Of a stretch of 64,000 nt of DNA, positions 1 through 9,883 are shown one piece after another. Location: NCBI GenBank assembly GCA_016720595.1, contig JADKKI010000004.1:248001-312000 (forward strand). Reading direction: 5' to 3'. This DNA comes from Myxococcales bacterium. Its GTDB lineage: Bacteria; Myxococcota_A; Polyangia; Haliangiales; Haliangiaceae. Made by a program: the position numbers and the translations under genes. The notes beneath the pieces are model-generated. The model was not told the DNA's origin and did not search any database. It worked only from the letters and a program-made list of their open reading frames with translations. How positions within the stretch are numbered: the first letter of the stretch is position 1; each line of letters opens with the position of its first letter.

Positions 1-3000
1 CAAGTTCCGTACGCTCGGTCGCTGGAACGATCTGATCGCGGTGCTGACGCGGAAGTCCGAGGCGCCGGATGTGCCGGATGCGGAGCGCGTGGTGCTCCTG
101 CGCGAGATCGCCGATCTGTGGTCGGAGCGATTCGGTAACTTCGCCAATGCGATCCGCCCGCTGGAGAGGATCCTCGAGCTCGCGCCCGCCGAGGCCGAGT
201 CCCTGACCAAGCTCAAGGAGATCTATACCAAGCGGCGGCAGTGGCGCGCGCTGATCGATGTCCTCGGGCGCGAGGCGAGCGTGCTGCCGCCGGCAGAGAA
301 GCGCGCGAAGCAGGCCGAGATGGCGCGCCTCGCCGCCGAGCGGCTCGGTGATTCGCGGCTCGCGATCGAGATCTACAACACGATCCTCGGCGAAGCGGGG
401 CCCGATCACCCGGAGACGCTCGTCGCGCTCGCCGCACTGTACGAGCGCGAGAAGCGCTACGTCGCGCTCGCCGAGATCCTCCACCGTCAACGCGCCGTCC
501 TCCAGGGGAAGGACGCGATCACGCTGCTCGAGAAGCTCGGGCAGGTGTACGCGGATCGGATCGGTTCGCCCGCCGCCGCGGCCACGGCCTGGCAGGAGGT
601 GCTCGATATCGAGCCCGGTCACGCCAAGGCGCTGCGTACGCTGCGCGAGCTCTATGCCACCGCTGGCGACTTCGCAGGGCTCGAGAAGCTCTATGCGCGG
701 CTCGGTCAGGAAGACGAGCTGGTCGATGCCCTGCTCGGGATCGCTGATCGCCTCGATGCGAAAGACAAGCGCCTCCCGCTCGTGGAGCGCGCGGCCCAGC
801 TCGCGCAACTGCGCGCCGAGCACGCCAAGGAGGGGCCGGCCCAGATCCAGTCGCTCGAGCGTGCGCGACAGGTGTGGGAGCGCGTGCTCGCCGTCGAAGC
901 GACACACGTGGGGGCCGCCACGGCGCTCGCTCCGATCTACGCGAAGCAGGAGAAGTGGGCGCGCCTGATCACCGTGCTCGAGATCGAACTCGCGGCGGCG
1001 CCGGATCTGGCAGCGCGCCTCGCGAAGATCGCGGAGATCCGTGCGCTGTGCGAGCAGAAGCTCGCCTCCCGCACCCTCGCGTTCACCTGGACGTTGCGAG
1101 CCTTCGAGCTCGAGCCGACCAGCGCGGCGCTGTATGCGGACGTGCTCCGGCTCGCCAGCGAGCCCGAGCAGTGGAAGGATGTCGCGGGCGCGTTCGATCG
1201 TGCCCTGCTGTTGCCGACTCTCGACGAGGCGACGCGCCTCAAGCTGTTCCGCGAGCTCGCGAAGATCGCGAGTCGCCGCCTGGTCGATCCCGAGCGTGCA
1301 CGCGCGTACCACCGACAGGTCCTCGCCCTCGCCGCCGACGATCGCGAGGCAGAGCAGCACCTCGAGGAGCTCGCGATCCAGCTCCACGACTGGCCCGAGC
1401 TGCTGTCTTCGTATCGGCGACGGGCGGTCCGCGAGAAGGATCCCACCGAGCGTGCGTCGCTGCTCATCGAGATCGCGTCACTTCAGGAGGAGAAGCTCGT
1501 CGATCTCGATGGTGCCGCCGCCACCTACCACGAGGCGCTCGCCACGCTGCCGAACCAGGTCCGCGCGATGCGCGCGCTCGCTCGGATCGAAGAGGCTCGT
1601 GGGGATTGGGAGTCGCTCTCTGACGTGCTCGCCATGGAGCTGCAGCACACCCACGACGGGCAGCCGCGGTTCGAGCTGCTGATGCGGCTCGGAAACCTCG
1701 AGGAGTCCAGCATCGAGCGGCCGTCGCGCGCGCTCCGCTACTACCAGGATGCGCTCGCCGTGCCGGCGCCCGGAGGCGGCGTTCGGCCCCAGGCGGTCGG
1801 CGCGATCGTCCGGTTCCTGCTCGCCGATGGCCCGGGTGCCAAGATCGAGCCCGCAGAGAAGGTGGCGGCGGCGCGGCTGATCCTGCCGCACCTCGAGGCA
1901 GCGAAGAATCTCGGCATGCAGGCGCTCGCGATCGAGGTGATCCGCGGCGGTGAGGCCACCACGGCCGTCGAAAAGCTGGAGCTCGATCGCGCCCTCATGC
2001 GCATCTATGGCGTCGAGCTCGGAGACCCGGGCTCCGCCTGGCTCGCCGGCCTCCGGGTCCTCGCCGTGGAGCCGGGCGATCCAGACGTCCGCATCGCGCT
2101 CGGCGCACTCGCCGGTCAGCTCGGCAGGGATGGAGAGTGGGCGCAACAGCTCGGCAGTGCGCTCGCCACGCTGCGAGCGAAGAAGGGGCCGCCCTCCGAG
2201 ATTCGCTCCGTGGCCACCGATCTCGCGATCGTCGCCGGGACCCGTCTCGGCGATCGCGCGACCGCCGAACGCGCGTGGATCGCCGTGCTCGAGGTCGAGG
2301 CCGACGCAGACGACGCCTTCGAGGCGCTGGTCGCGAGCTATCGCATCGAGGAGCGCTGGAATGATCTCCGCGCACTCCTCGAGCGTCGCACCGAGGTGAC
2401 CGTGGACGATCGCGTCCGCCTCGCGTCGCTGCTCGAGCTGGCCGCGCTCGAAGAGGACGTGCTCGGTCAGCCCACGCGGGCTGCCGCGGCGCATCGCCGC
2501 GTGCTCGAGCTCGATCCTTCGCACCTCGGCTCGTACCAGGCGCTCGATCGTCTGTACCAGGCAGCCGAGCAGTGGAAGGAGCTCGAGGAGCTGCTGTCGC
2601 GGCAGATCGACCACATGGTCCCGCGCGCGCAGAGCGGCGTGGTCACCGGTGGCGAGGCCCTGGAGCTCCTGTTCCGTCGTGCGGCGCTGTTCGCCCACCG
2701 GCTGGGTGACCCGTCTCGGTCCGTCGATCTTCTCGAAGACGTGGTCGCCAAGCGTCGCTCGCACGAGGATGCGCGCGAGCTCCTCGAGGAGCTGATGCCT
2801 CGGCCCGAGGTCACGATGCGCGTGGCGCGCCTGCTCGAGCCGCTCTACGAGCAGGACAAGCTGTGGCGGGACCTCGTCGATGTGTTGCTCGCGCAGCGGA
2901 ACCTGACGGCCGGCACCGAGGCCGTGGAGCTGTTGTCCCGCGTCGCGACCATCGAGGAGACGGAGCTGAAGAGCCTCCGGAACGCGTTCGATGCGTGGCT

Positions 3001-6000
3001 CGACGTGCTCAAGCTTGATCCCACGCACGAGCGCGCGCGTGTCGAGCTGTCGAGGCTGGCGCAGCTGCTGAGCCGATGGCCCGAGGCCACCGCGGCTCTC
3101 GAGGCGGCGGCCGCCGCGGCGCCTGCTGGGGATGTCACCACGCGTGGCGCGCTGCTCGGCGAGCTCGCGGCGTATTACGATTCGCAGCTCGGCGATGCGC
3201 CACGCGCGATCGCGGCCTACCGGCGGCTGCTCGAGGTCGACCCCACCAATCCGATCGCGATCAGGAAGGCGACGTCCGCCCTCGCGCGCCTCTACGAGGA
3301 GGGCAAGGCGTGGCCCGAGCTGCGCGATGTGACGCGCAAGCAGGCCGAGTGGGCCGAGGATGCCGGCGAACGCCGCGCGCTCCTGGCGCGGGTCGCCGCT
3401 CTCGAGGAAGAGAAGCTGAGCGCTCGCGATGCCGCGATCGCCACGTGGCAGGAACTGCTCGCGGATCAGCCGGCAGACGCGGGCGCACTCAATGCGCTCG
3501 AGCGCCTCTATCAGGCGGCCGAGAAGTGGCGCGAGCTGATCGATGTCCTTCACCGCAAGCTCGATCACGCCTCGCCCGACGAGGCGAAGCGCTATCTCGC
3601 GCGCGTGGCCGAGATCCACGAGGTGATGCTCGAGGAGCCCGACGAGGCGATCGCGGCCCACCTCGAGATCCTCGACCGCGACGCCAACGACGCCACGGCA
3701 CTGCGCGAGCTCGCGCGGCTGTACCGCGAGGGCAACCGCCACGCGGACCTGCTCGACGTCCTCGAGCGGCAGGCCTCGCTGGACGCGGCTCACCGCACAC
3801 CGATCGACATCGAGATCGCAAAGCTCCTCGCGGGTCCGCTGTCGCGTCCTGTCGAGTCGCTCGAGCGCTGGTCGACCGTCCTCGACGCGCAATCGGATAA
3901 CGCCGAGGCGCTCGCGGCGGTCGAGGGTGCTCTCGGTGATGTGGATCTGCGCGCGACCGCGGCGGATATCCTGCGTCCCGTCTACGATGGCTCCGCGCAG
4001 CATGCGCGGCTCGCCGCACTGTCCCTCCGCGCCGTGGAGTGGACTGACGATCCGAGCGCCAAGCTGCGCCACCTCGCGGAGGTCGTGCGGCTGCGCGAGT
4101 TCCAGCTCTCCGACAAGGCGGGGGCCCTCGACGCCCAGCTCCAGGCGCTCCGACACGCGGCCACCGAGCCAGAGCTCGCGCGCGTGGTCGCCGAGGTCGA
4201 GCGGCTCGCGGGCGAGCTCGGTCGCGAGGCGGATCTGATCGATGCCTACCGAGAGGTCGCGCCGAGCGTGCTCGATGCCGAGATCCAGCGCCGGCTCTAC
4301 CTCGATGTCGCCGATCTCTCGCGCGCCGTGCGGCGCGATCTCGTGCTCGCGCGCGAGTACTACCTGAAGGTCCTCGACGGCCAGCCGGACGATCGTCGCG
4401 CGCTCGCGGCGCTCGAGAGCATCTACCGCGAGACCAACGACGACACGCAGCTCACCGAGGTGCTGCTGCGCCAGGCCGACGTCTCGAGCGCCGATGTCGA
4501 CGATCGCGTGGGTGCCCTGGTCGAGGCAGCGGGGCTGTACATCACGCTCAAGCGGCCCGACGACGCGATCACCACCTGGGAGCAAGTGCTCGCGGTCGCG
4601 CCCGAGCGCAAGGACGCCGTCGACGCTCTCGAGACGCTGTACCGCGAGCAGGGCAGGTGGCCCGACGTCGTCGATCTCTACGAGCGCCGGCTCGGGTTCG
4701 CGACCTCGATCGACGAGGCCGTGGCGCTGCGCGTGCAGCTCGGCGAGATCCACGAGAAGCACCTCCACGACATCGAGACGGCGATCGACAACTACTCGGC
4801 GGCACTGGGCGGAGACCCTCGCAATCAGCAGGCGCTGACGGCAGTGGAGCGGTTCCTGGTCGATCCGGATCTGCGTGCGATGGCCGCGGAGGTCCTCGAG
4901 CCGATCTATGTCGCGCAGCAGCGCTGGCAGGACCTGATCCGGGTGTACGAGGCCAAGCTCGAGAGCGCGAGCGATCCGCGCGAGCGGCTGCGGCTGACCC
5001 GGTTTGTCGCGCGGCTCTACGAGGAGCAACTCGAGGACTTCGAGCGCGCGACCCACTGGTACGCGAAGCTGTTCCGCGAGGCGCCGAGCGACACCACGAT
5101 CCGCGATCAGCTGCAGCGGCTGGCCTCCGTCGTCGACAACTGGGCGTTCGTTGGTCAGACCTATCAGGCGTATCTCGACGAGGAGCAGGGCGAGTCCCAG
5201 GACCTCCGCGACGTGGCGATCGCAGCCGCGACGATCTACGACCGTCGCCTCAATGACGCCGACAAGGCGTTCCTGGCCTACCGGCGCGCGCTGGCGATCC
5301 AGATCGAGGACGCCGTCCCGAACGAGCGTGAGCTGCTGCGTCGGCTCGAGGAGCTCCTGGGCCGTGCCCAGAAGTGGGCCGAGCTGGTCACGATCTATGA
5401 TGACGTGATCGGGCGCGGAGACGACGATCTCCGACGCGAGGCGTTGATCAAGCGCGCGCGGCTACTCGAGGACGGCCTCGCCGATCCGGCGCGCGCGATC
5501 GAGGGTTGGCGCGAGGTGGTGCAGGCCACCGAGGGTGGCGGCTCGCCGATGGTCGAGCACGCGTACCGCGAGGCGGTGGGCGAGCTCGAGCGTCTGTACC
5601 GGTCGCGCAGCCAGTGGCGCGAGCTGGTCGATCTGCTCGAGGCGCGCCTCTCGCGCTCCCAGAATCCGAGCGAGACCGCCGAGCTGCGCCTCCGTCTCGC
5701 CGAGCTGCTCGAACAGCAGGTCGGTGACCTCGCGGCCGCGATCGATCAGCACGAACACGTGATCGCCGAGGGCAAGCTGTGGGAGCGGGCGGTAGCCTCT
5801 CTCGAGCGCCTCGTCGTTCACGAGCAACACCGGGAGCGGATCACCGAGCTCCTCGAGCCGGTGTATCGCGAGCAGGACTGGTGGCAGAAGCTCGTCGTCA
5901 TCCTCGATGCGAAGCTGGACTACGTCCGCGACCCGATCGATCAGATCCTCGTTCTCCACGAGATCGCGAAGATCCACGAGGAGCGGGGCGGGGCGCTCGA

Positions 6001-9000
6001 TCTCGCACTCCATGCCCTCGCGCGTGCGTGGCGGATCGACGTGTCCGAGGACGACAGCCTGGTCAAGCTCCTCGCGCTCGCCGGCAAGCTCGAGGCCTGG
6101 GACGATGCGGTCGCGACCCTCGAGGAGGGTGCGGCGGCCGCTCCGAATCAGGATCTCGGAGCCGGGCTGTGGGCTCGCGCCGCCGAGATCCACGAGACTC
6201 AACGCAACGATCTGCCGCAGGCGATCCGTGCCTGGCGCAAGGTCGAAGAGGCGCGACCGGACGATCTGGTGGCGCTCGCCGCGCTCGATCGCCTGCTCGC
6301 CGTCCAGGGCCGAGTCCACGAGCTGGTGACCGTGGTAGCCCGGCGTGCGGAGCTCACGGAGGATGCGGGCGTGCGCCTGGTGCTCCTCCACCGGGTGGCG
6401 GCACTGTACGAGGAGGTCCTGACCGACAAGCCGCAGGCGATCAACGCCTACAAGAATGTCCTCGGGGTCGATGACACCGATCTCTCGGCGCTCGACGCGC
6501 TCGAGAGGCTCTACCGTGAGAGCGGCGACGGGCGCGAGCTCGTGATCACGCTGGAGCGCAAGATCGAGCTGACCACGGATCTCAACACACGGCAGGCGCT
6601 GCGCCACGCCGCGGCCCAGGTCTACGAGCAGCAGCTCGATGACGTGCATCAGGCGATCGGGCAGCTCACTTCGATCCTCGATGACGACGCGGGAGAGCTG
6701 GCCGCGCTGGCCGAGCTCGACCGGATCTATGGCAAGCAGAAGCTGTGGCCCGAGCTGCTCGATGTCGTCGATCGGCGTGCCCTCCTCGCGATCAACAGCA
6801 CCGATCGCGCGGACCTCGCGTACCGTGCCGCTCACCTCGTGGAGGTGGAGCTGATCGATCCGGAGTCTGCGATCCCGCGTTACGGCGCGGTCCTCCAGGT
6901 CTTGGCGTCACACGCGGGCGCACGCGCGGCCCTCGAGTCGTTGATGCTCCGCGACGATCACGTCCCGGCGGCGACCGCGATCCTCGAGCGCGTCTATCGT
7001 GCGGATCGCGAGGCTGCTGGGCTGGTCCGGATCTACGAGCGCCGGCTCGCGATCAGTTCGGACGATCTCGTGGCGCGTCGAGCCGATTGGGCGGCGCTCG
7101 CCGAGGTGCACGAGTCCCTGGCGCACCAGCCCGTCGAAGCGTTCGCGGTGTGGTCTCGCGCGATCCAGGAGGACCCTGATGAGGCCGACCTGCTCTCGCC
7201 GCTGCTCCGGCTCGCCGAGGCACAGAACCTGTGGGGCGATCTCGCCACCAGGCTCGATGCCCTCCTCGAACAATCGCTGCCGCCCGACGTGGAGCAGACC
7301 TACGCGACCCGCCTCGGGCAGGTCACCGAGGACAAGCTCGGGGATCTGACGCGCGCAGCGGCGGCCTTCGAGCGCGCGTCGCACGGCCCGGAGCCTCGCC
7401 CCGCCTTGACCGCGCTCGAGCGCGTCCTGGCGAGATCGAGCCGGTGGCCCGAGCTCGCGGCCGTGCTGCGGCGTCAGGCCGATGCGTCCGAAGACGATAC
7501 CCAGACCGCGGAGTACCTGTTCCGCCTCGGCGACCTTCAAGAGACCACGCTGCACGACACGGTCGGTGCGGTGGGCGCATATCGGGAGGTGATCCAGCTC
7601 GTTCCGACGCATCCGCAGGCGCGGGCCGCGCTCGAGCGCATGCTGGTCTCGGTCCCCGAACAACGATCCGAGATCGTCGAGATCCTCGAACCGCTGTTCG
7701 AGCAGGATGGTGATTCGGCCCGGCTGGTGGGCGTGCTCGAGGCTCGGATCGAGATCACGCCGGATCCGATCGACAAGGCGATCCTGCTCGCCAGGATCGT
7801 CGAGCTCGCGGAGGGCAAGCTCGGGGATCGCGGCCGCGCGCTGGACGCGGCGCTGCGGTGGCTCGCGGTGGATCCCGCGTCTGAACAGGCCCTGTCCGAG
7901 ACGCATCGACTCGCCGAGCGCCTGGGGCAGTGGCCCGAGGTCGCGACGCGGGTCGCGGCGATCGTCCACGCGCCGGATGCCGCAGCGCGCAACCCCGACG
8001 TGCAGGTCGAGCTGCTGATCTTCCTCGGACGGGTGCAGCGCGAACGGCTCGGGCAGCTCGAGGAGGCTGCGGCCTCGTACCGCGCAGCCCTGGTGATCGA
8101 GCCCGAATCGCTCGGTGCGCTTGATGATCTGATCACGATCCTGCGCCAGCGCGGTGATCAGGCCGCGCTCGCCGCGGCGCTCCGCCAGCGCGGTGCGATC
8201 CTCACGGATGTGGTCGATCGGCGCGCCGCGTTCGCCGAAGTGGCGCAGCTGTGCGAGCGCGCGGGTGATCGCGATGGTGCGATCGCGGCGCTGCGCGAGA
8301 TCACCGACCACGACGACAGCGATCGCCCTGGGTTCGACGAGCTGGCGCGGATCTATCGGGGCGCGGGGATGAAGCCCGAGCTGATCGACGTGCTCGGCCG
8401 TGCGTCGCGGCTGTCGACTTCGGCAGCCGACGAGAAGGCGCTGCGCGTCGAGATCGCCCAGCTCGAGACCGATGGCGCCCGCGCCGTGGCGGCCTGGCAG
8501 TCCGTGCTCGATCTCGAGCCCGACGATCTCTCTGCGCTCGGCGCCCTCGAGGCTGCCTATGGCCGTGCGGGTGACTGGATGGCGGTCTCCGATCTTCAGA
8601 CCCGTCGCCTCGCGCTCGCGACGTCGACCTGGGACAAGGTCGCGATCCACGCCGAGATGGCGCGGACGGCCGAGGACAAGCGTCAGTCGGTCGACGATGC
8701 GATCGCGAGCTGGTACGCGGTGCTCGATGTCGACAAGTCCCACCAGCCTGCCTATGCGGAGCTCGATCGCCTTCTGAGCGCTGCCGGTCGGTCGCACGAT
8801 CTCGTGGAGCTGCTCGAGAAGAAGGCGGAGCTGCTCGCGGCCCTTGGCGATGGTCCTGGCGAGATCGCCGCACTCGCACGCGCCGCGGATGTCTGGGAAG
8901 GTCAGCTCGACAACCCGGACGCAGCGGGCGAGATCCTCGAGAAGATCCTCCGGCGCGAGCCCGGCTCGGTCGCGGCGCTCACGCGCCTGTCGAAGATCTA

Positions 9001-9877
9001 CGAGCGCTCGGGCGACTGGGACAAGTGCAAGGCGACGCTCGAGCAAGCTCTCAAGCTCGCGCCAACGGGGCGCGACGCCGCCGATCTGTTCTTCCGGCTC
9101 GGCGAGGTCGCGCGGGTCGGGGACTCTGATGCCGAGACGGCGATCCTCCACTATCAGCAGGCGCTCAAGCACGACGCGACGCATCTCGCGGCGATGACCG
9201 CTCTCGAGAAGCTGGCGCGCGAGCGCCGGGATCCCGGCCTGCTCGCGGAGCTCCTCCAGCGCCGGGTGAGCACCATCACGGTGCCGGCGGAGCGCGTCGC
9301 GCTGCTCGTGGAGCTGGCAGAGCTCGAGCGCAAGGCCAACCGCAACGAGGCCGCACTCACGGCGCTGGCGCGTGCAGCGGAGGATGCGCCCACGGATGCG
9401 CGGGTGCTCGGGCCTCTGGCCGACCTGTACTTCGCCACCAATCGGCTCGACGAGGCCGCCCCGATCTACGACAAGCTCGCCGAGGAGGCGAAGGGGCAGC
9501 GCCGGATGAAGGACGTGGCGCGCTATCGCCAGCGTCAAGGCGGGATCCTCGAGGCGCGCAACGATCGGCCCGGCGCGCTCGCCGCGTACGAGGAGGCGCT
9601 CCGCGTCAACCCGACCGATGTGTCGACGATGACCGGCCTCGGGCGCCTCTATCTCGCGGGCTCGGACTGGGAGAAGGCACGCAAGATCTACCAGTCGCTG
9701 GTGCTGCAGAACATCGATGCGGAGGCCGGGGTCACCAAGGGCGAGGTGTACTGGGCGCTCGGCAAGATCCACCTCGAGCTCGGACAGCCGCCGAAGGCCA
9801 AGAGCATGTTCCAGCGCGGTCTCGAGATCGAGCCGCAGAATCAGAAGCTCAAGGACGCGCTGCAGGCGCTCGCGTAG
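1..9877 (+). CDS. giant TPR-repeat protein (5' end outside window)
   Basis: The reading frame is open from the left edge (first full codon at base 2) to TAG at 9875-9877, so about 3,290 residues are visible and the start lies upstream. The protein is almost entirely a solenoid of degenerate units of about 70 residues, each equal to two TPR-like hairpins. A typical unit has W-x-E/D-L-x-x-V/L-L-E-R-R, then L-A-x-x-Y/H-E-x-x-L-x-D, then A-I-x-x-Y/W-x-x-V/L-L, then D-P-x-x-x-x-A-L-x-x-L-E-R-L-Y. I estimate about 45 units. The C-terminus ends in classical TPRs. No catalytic domain is visible. TPR solenoids are protein-interaction scaffolds; giant TPR proteins, for example AgmK/GltI of the gliding machinery, are known in myxobacteria, but I cannot show orthology. 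The nearest downstream gene is convergent, 6 bp away. Function unassigned. Confidence 0.85.
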   Translation, partial: KFRTLGRWNDLIAVLTRKSEAPDVPDAERVVLLREIADLWSERFGNFANAIRPLERILELAPAEAESLTKLKEIYTKRRQWRALIDVLGREASVLPPAEKRAKQAEMARLAAERLGDSRLAIEIYNTILGEAGPDHPETLVALAALYEREKRYVALAEILHRQRAVLQGKDAITLLEKLGQVYADRIGSPAAAATAWQEVLDIEPGHAKALRTLRELYATAGDFAGLEKLYARLGQEDELVDALLGIADRLDAKDKRLPLVERAAQLAQLRAEHAKEGPAQIQSLERARQVWERVLAVEATHVGAATALAPIYAKQEKWARLITVLEIELAAAPDLAARLAKIAEIRALCEQKLASRTLAFTWTLRAFELEPTSAALYADVLRLASEPEQWKDVAGAFDRALLLPTLDEATRLKLFRELAKIASRRLVDPERARAYHRQVLALAADDREAEQHLEELAIQLHDWPELLSSYRRRAVREKDPTERASLLIEIASLQEEKLVDLDGAAATYHEALATLPNQVRAMRALARIEEARGDWESLSDVLAMELQHTHDGQPRFELLMRLGNLEESSIERPSRALRYYQDALAVPAPGGGVRPQAVGAIVRFLLADGPGAKIEPAEKVAAARLILPHLEAAKNLGMQALAIEVIRGGEATTAVEKLELDRALMRIYGVELGDPGSAWLAGLRVLAVEPGDPDVRIALGALAGQLGRDGEWAQQLGSALATLRAKKGPPSEIRSVATDLAIVAGTRLGDRATAERAWIAVLEVEADADDAFEALVASYRIEERWNDLRALLERRTEVTVDDRVRLASLLELAALEEDVLGQPTRAAAAHRRVLELDPSHLGSYQALDRLYQAAEQWKELEELLSRQIDHMVPRAQSGVVTGGEALELLFRRAALFAHRLGDPSRSVDLLEDVVAKRRSHEDARELLEELMPRPEVTMRVARLLEPLYEQDKLWRDLVDVLLAQRNLTAGTEAVELLSRVATIEETELKSLRNAFDAWLDVLKLDPTHERARVELSRLAQLLSRWPEATAALEAAAAAAPAGDVTTRGALLGELAAYYDSQLGDAPRAIAAYRRLLEVDPTNPIAIRKATSALARLYEEGKAWPELRDVTRKQAEWAEDAGERRALLARVAALEEEKLSARDAAIATWQELLADQPADAGALNALERLYQAAEKWRELIDVLHRKLDHASPDEAKRYLARVAEIHEVMLEEPDEAIAAHLEILDRDANDATALRELARLYREGNRHADLLDVLERQASLDAAHRTPIDIEIAKLLAGPLSRPVESLERWSTVLDAQSDNAEALAAVEGALGDVDLRATAADILRPVYDGSAQHARLAALSLRAVEWTDDPSAKLRHLAEVVRLREFQLSDKAGALDAQLQALRHAATEPELARVVAEVERLAGELGREADLIDAYREVAPSVLDAEIQRRLYLDVADLSRAVRRDLVLAREYYLKVLDGQPDDRRALAALESIYRETNDDTQLTEVLLRQADVSSADVDDRVGALVEAAGLYITLKRPDDAITTWEQVLAVAPERKDAVDALETLYREQGRWPDVVDLYERRLGFATSIDEAVALRVQLGEIHEKHLHDIETAIDNYSAALGGDPRNQQALTAVERFLVDPDLRAMAAEVLEPIYVAQQRWQDLIRVYEAKLESASDPRERLRLTRFVARLYEEQLEDFERATHWYAKLFREAPSDTTIRDQLQRLASVVDNWAFVGQTYQAYLDEEQGESQDLRDVAIAAATIYDRRLNDADKAFLAYRRALAIQIEDAVPNERELLRRLEELLGRAQKWAELVTIYDDVIGRGDDDLRREALIKRARLLEDGLADPARAIEGWREVVQATEGGGSPMVEHAYREAVGELERLYRSRSQWRELVDLLEARLSRSQNPSETAELRLRLAELLEQQVGDLAAAIDQHEHVIAEGKLWERAVASLERLVVHEQHRERITELLEPVYREQDWWQKLVVILDAKLDYVRDPIDQILVLHEIAKIHEERGGALDLALHALARAWRIDVSEDDSLVKLLALAGKLEAWDDAVATLEEGAAAAPNQDLGAGLWARAAEIHETQRNDLPQAIRAWRKVEEARPDDLVALAALDRLLAVQGRVHELVTVVARRAELTEDAGVRLVLLHRVAALYEEVLTDKPQAINAYKNVLGVDDTDLSALDALERLYRESGDGRELVITLERKIELTTDLNTRQALRHAAAQVYEQQLDDVHQAIGQLTSILDDDAGELAALAELDRIYGKQKLWPELLDVVDRRALLAINSTDRADLAYRAAHLVEVELIDPESAIPRYGAVLQVLASHAGARAALESLMLRDDHVPAATAILERVYRADREAAGLVRIYERRLAISSDDLVARRADWAALAEVHESLAHQPVEAFAVWSRAIQEDPDEADLLSPLLRLAEAQNLWGDLATRLDALLEQSLPPDVEQTYATRLGQVTEDKLGDLTRAAAAFERASHGPEPRPALTALERVLARSSRWPELAAVLRRQADASEDDTQTAEYLFRLGDLQETTLHDTVGAVGAYREVIQLVPTHPQARAALERMLVSVPEQRSEIVEILEPLFEQDGDSARLVGVLEARIEITPDPIDKAILLARIVELAEGKLGDRGRALDAALRWLAVDPASEQALSETHRLAERLGQWPEVATRVAAIVHAPDAAARNPDVQVELLIFLGRVQRERLGQLEEAAASYRAALVIEPESLGALDDLITILRQRGDQAALAAALRQRGAILTDVVDRRAAFAEVAQLCERAGDRDGAIAALREITDHDDSDRPGFDELARIYRGAGMKPELIDVLGRASRLSTSAADEKALRVEIAQLETDGARAVAAWQSVLDLEPDDLSALGALEAAYGRAGDWMAVSDLQTRRLALATSTWDKVAIHAEMARTAEDKRQSVDDAIASWYAVLDVDKSHQPAYAELDRLLSAAGRSHDLVELLEKKAELLAALGDGPGEIAALARAADVWEGQLDNPDAAGEILEKILRREPGSVAALTRLSKIYERSGDWDKCKATLEQALKLAPTGRDAADLFFRLGEVARVGDSDAETAILHYQQALKHDATHLAAMTALEKLARERRDPGLLAELLQRRVSTITVPAERVALLVELAELERKANRNEAALTALARAAEDAPTDARVLGPLADLYFATNRLDEAAPIYDKLAEEAKGQRRMKDVARYRQRQGGILEARNDRPGALAAYEEALRVNPTDVSTMTGLGRLYLAGSDWEKARKIYQSLVLQNIDAEAGVTKGEVYWALGKIHLELGQPPKAKSMFQRGLEIEPQNQKLKDALQALA

Positions 9878-9883
9878 CGGCGC

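Noticed and set aside
1478..5056. Minus-strand open frame of 1,192 codons inside the giant TPR gene, with others such as 6908-9772.
   Set aside because: These are antisense shadows: a GC-rich, codon-biased repeat gene leaves the opposite frame open. Their translations are Arg/Leu/Glu-rich with no domain, and the plus-strand TPR frame is clear.
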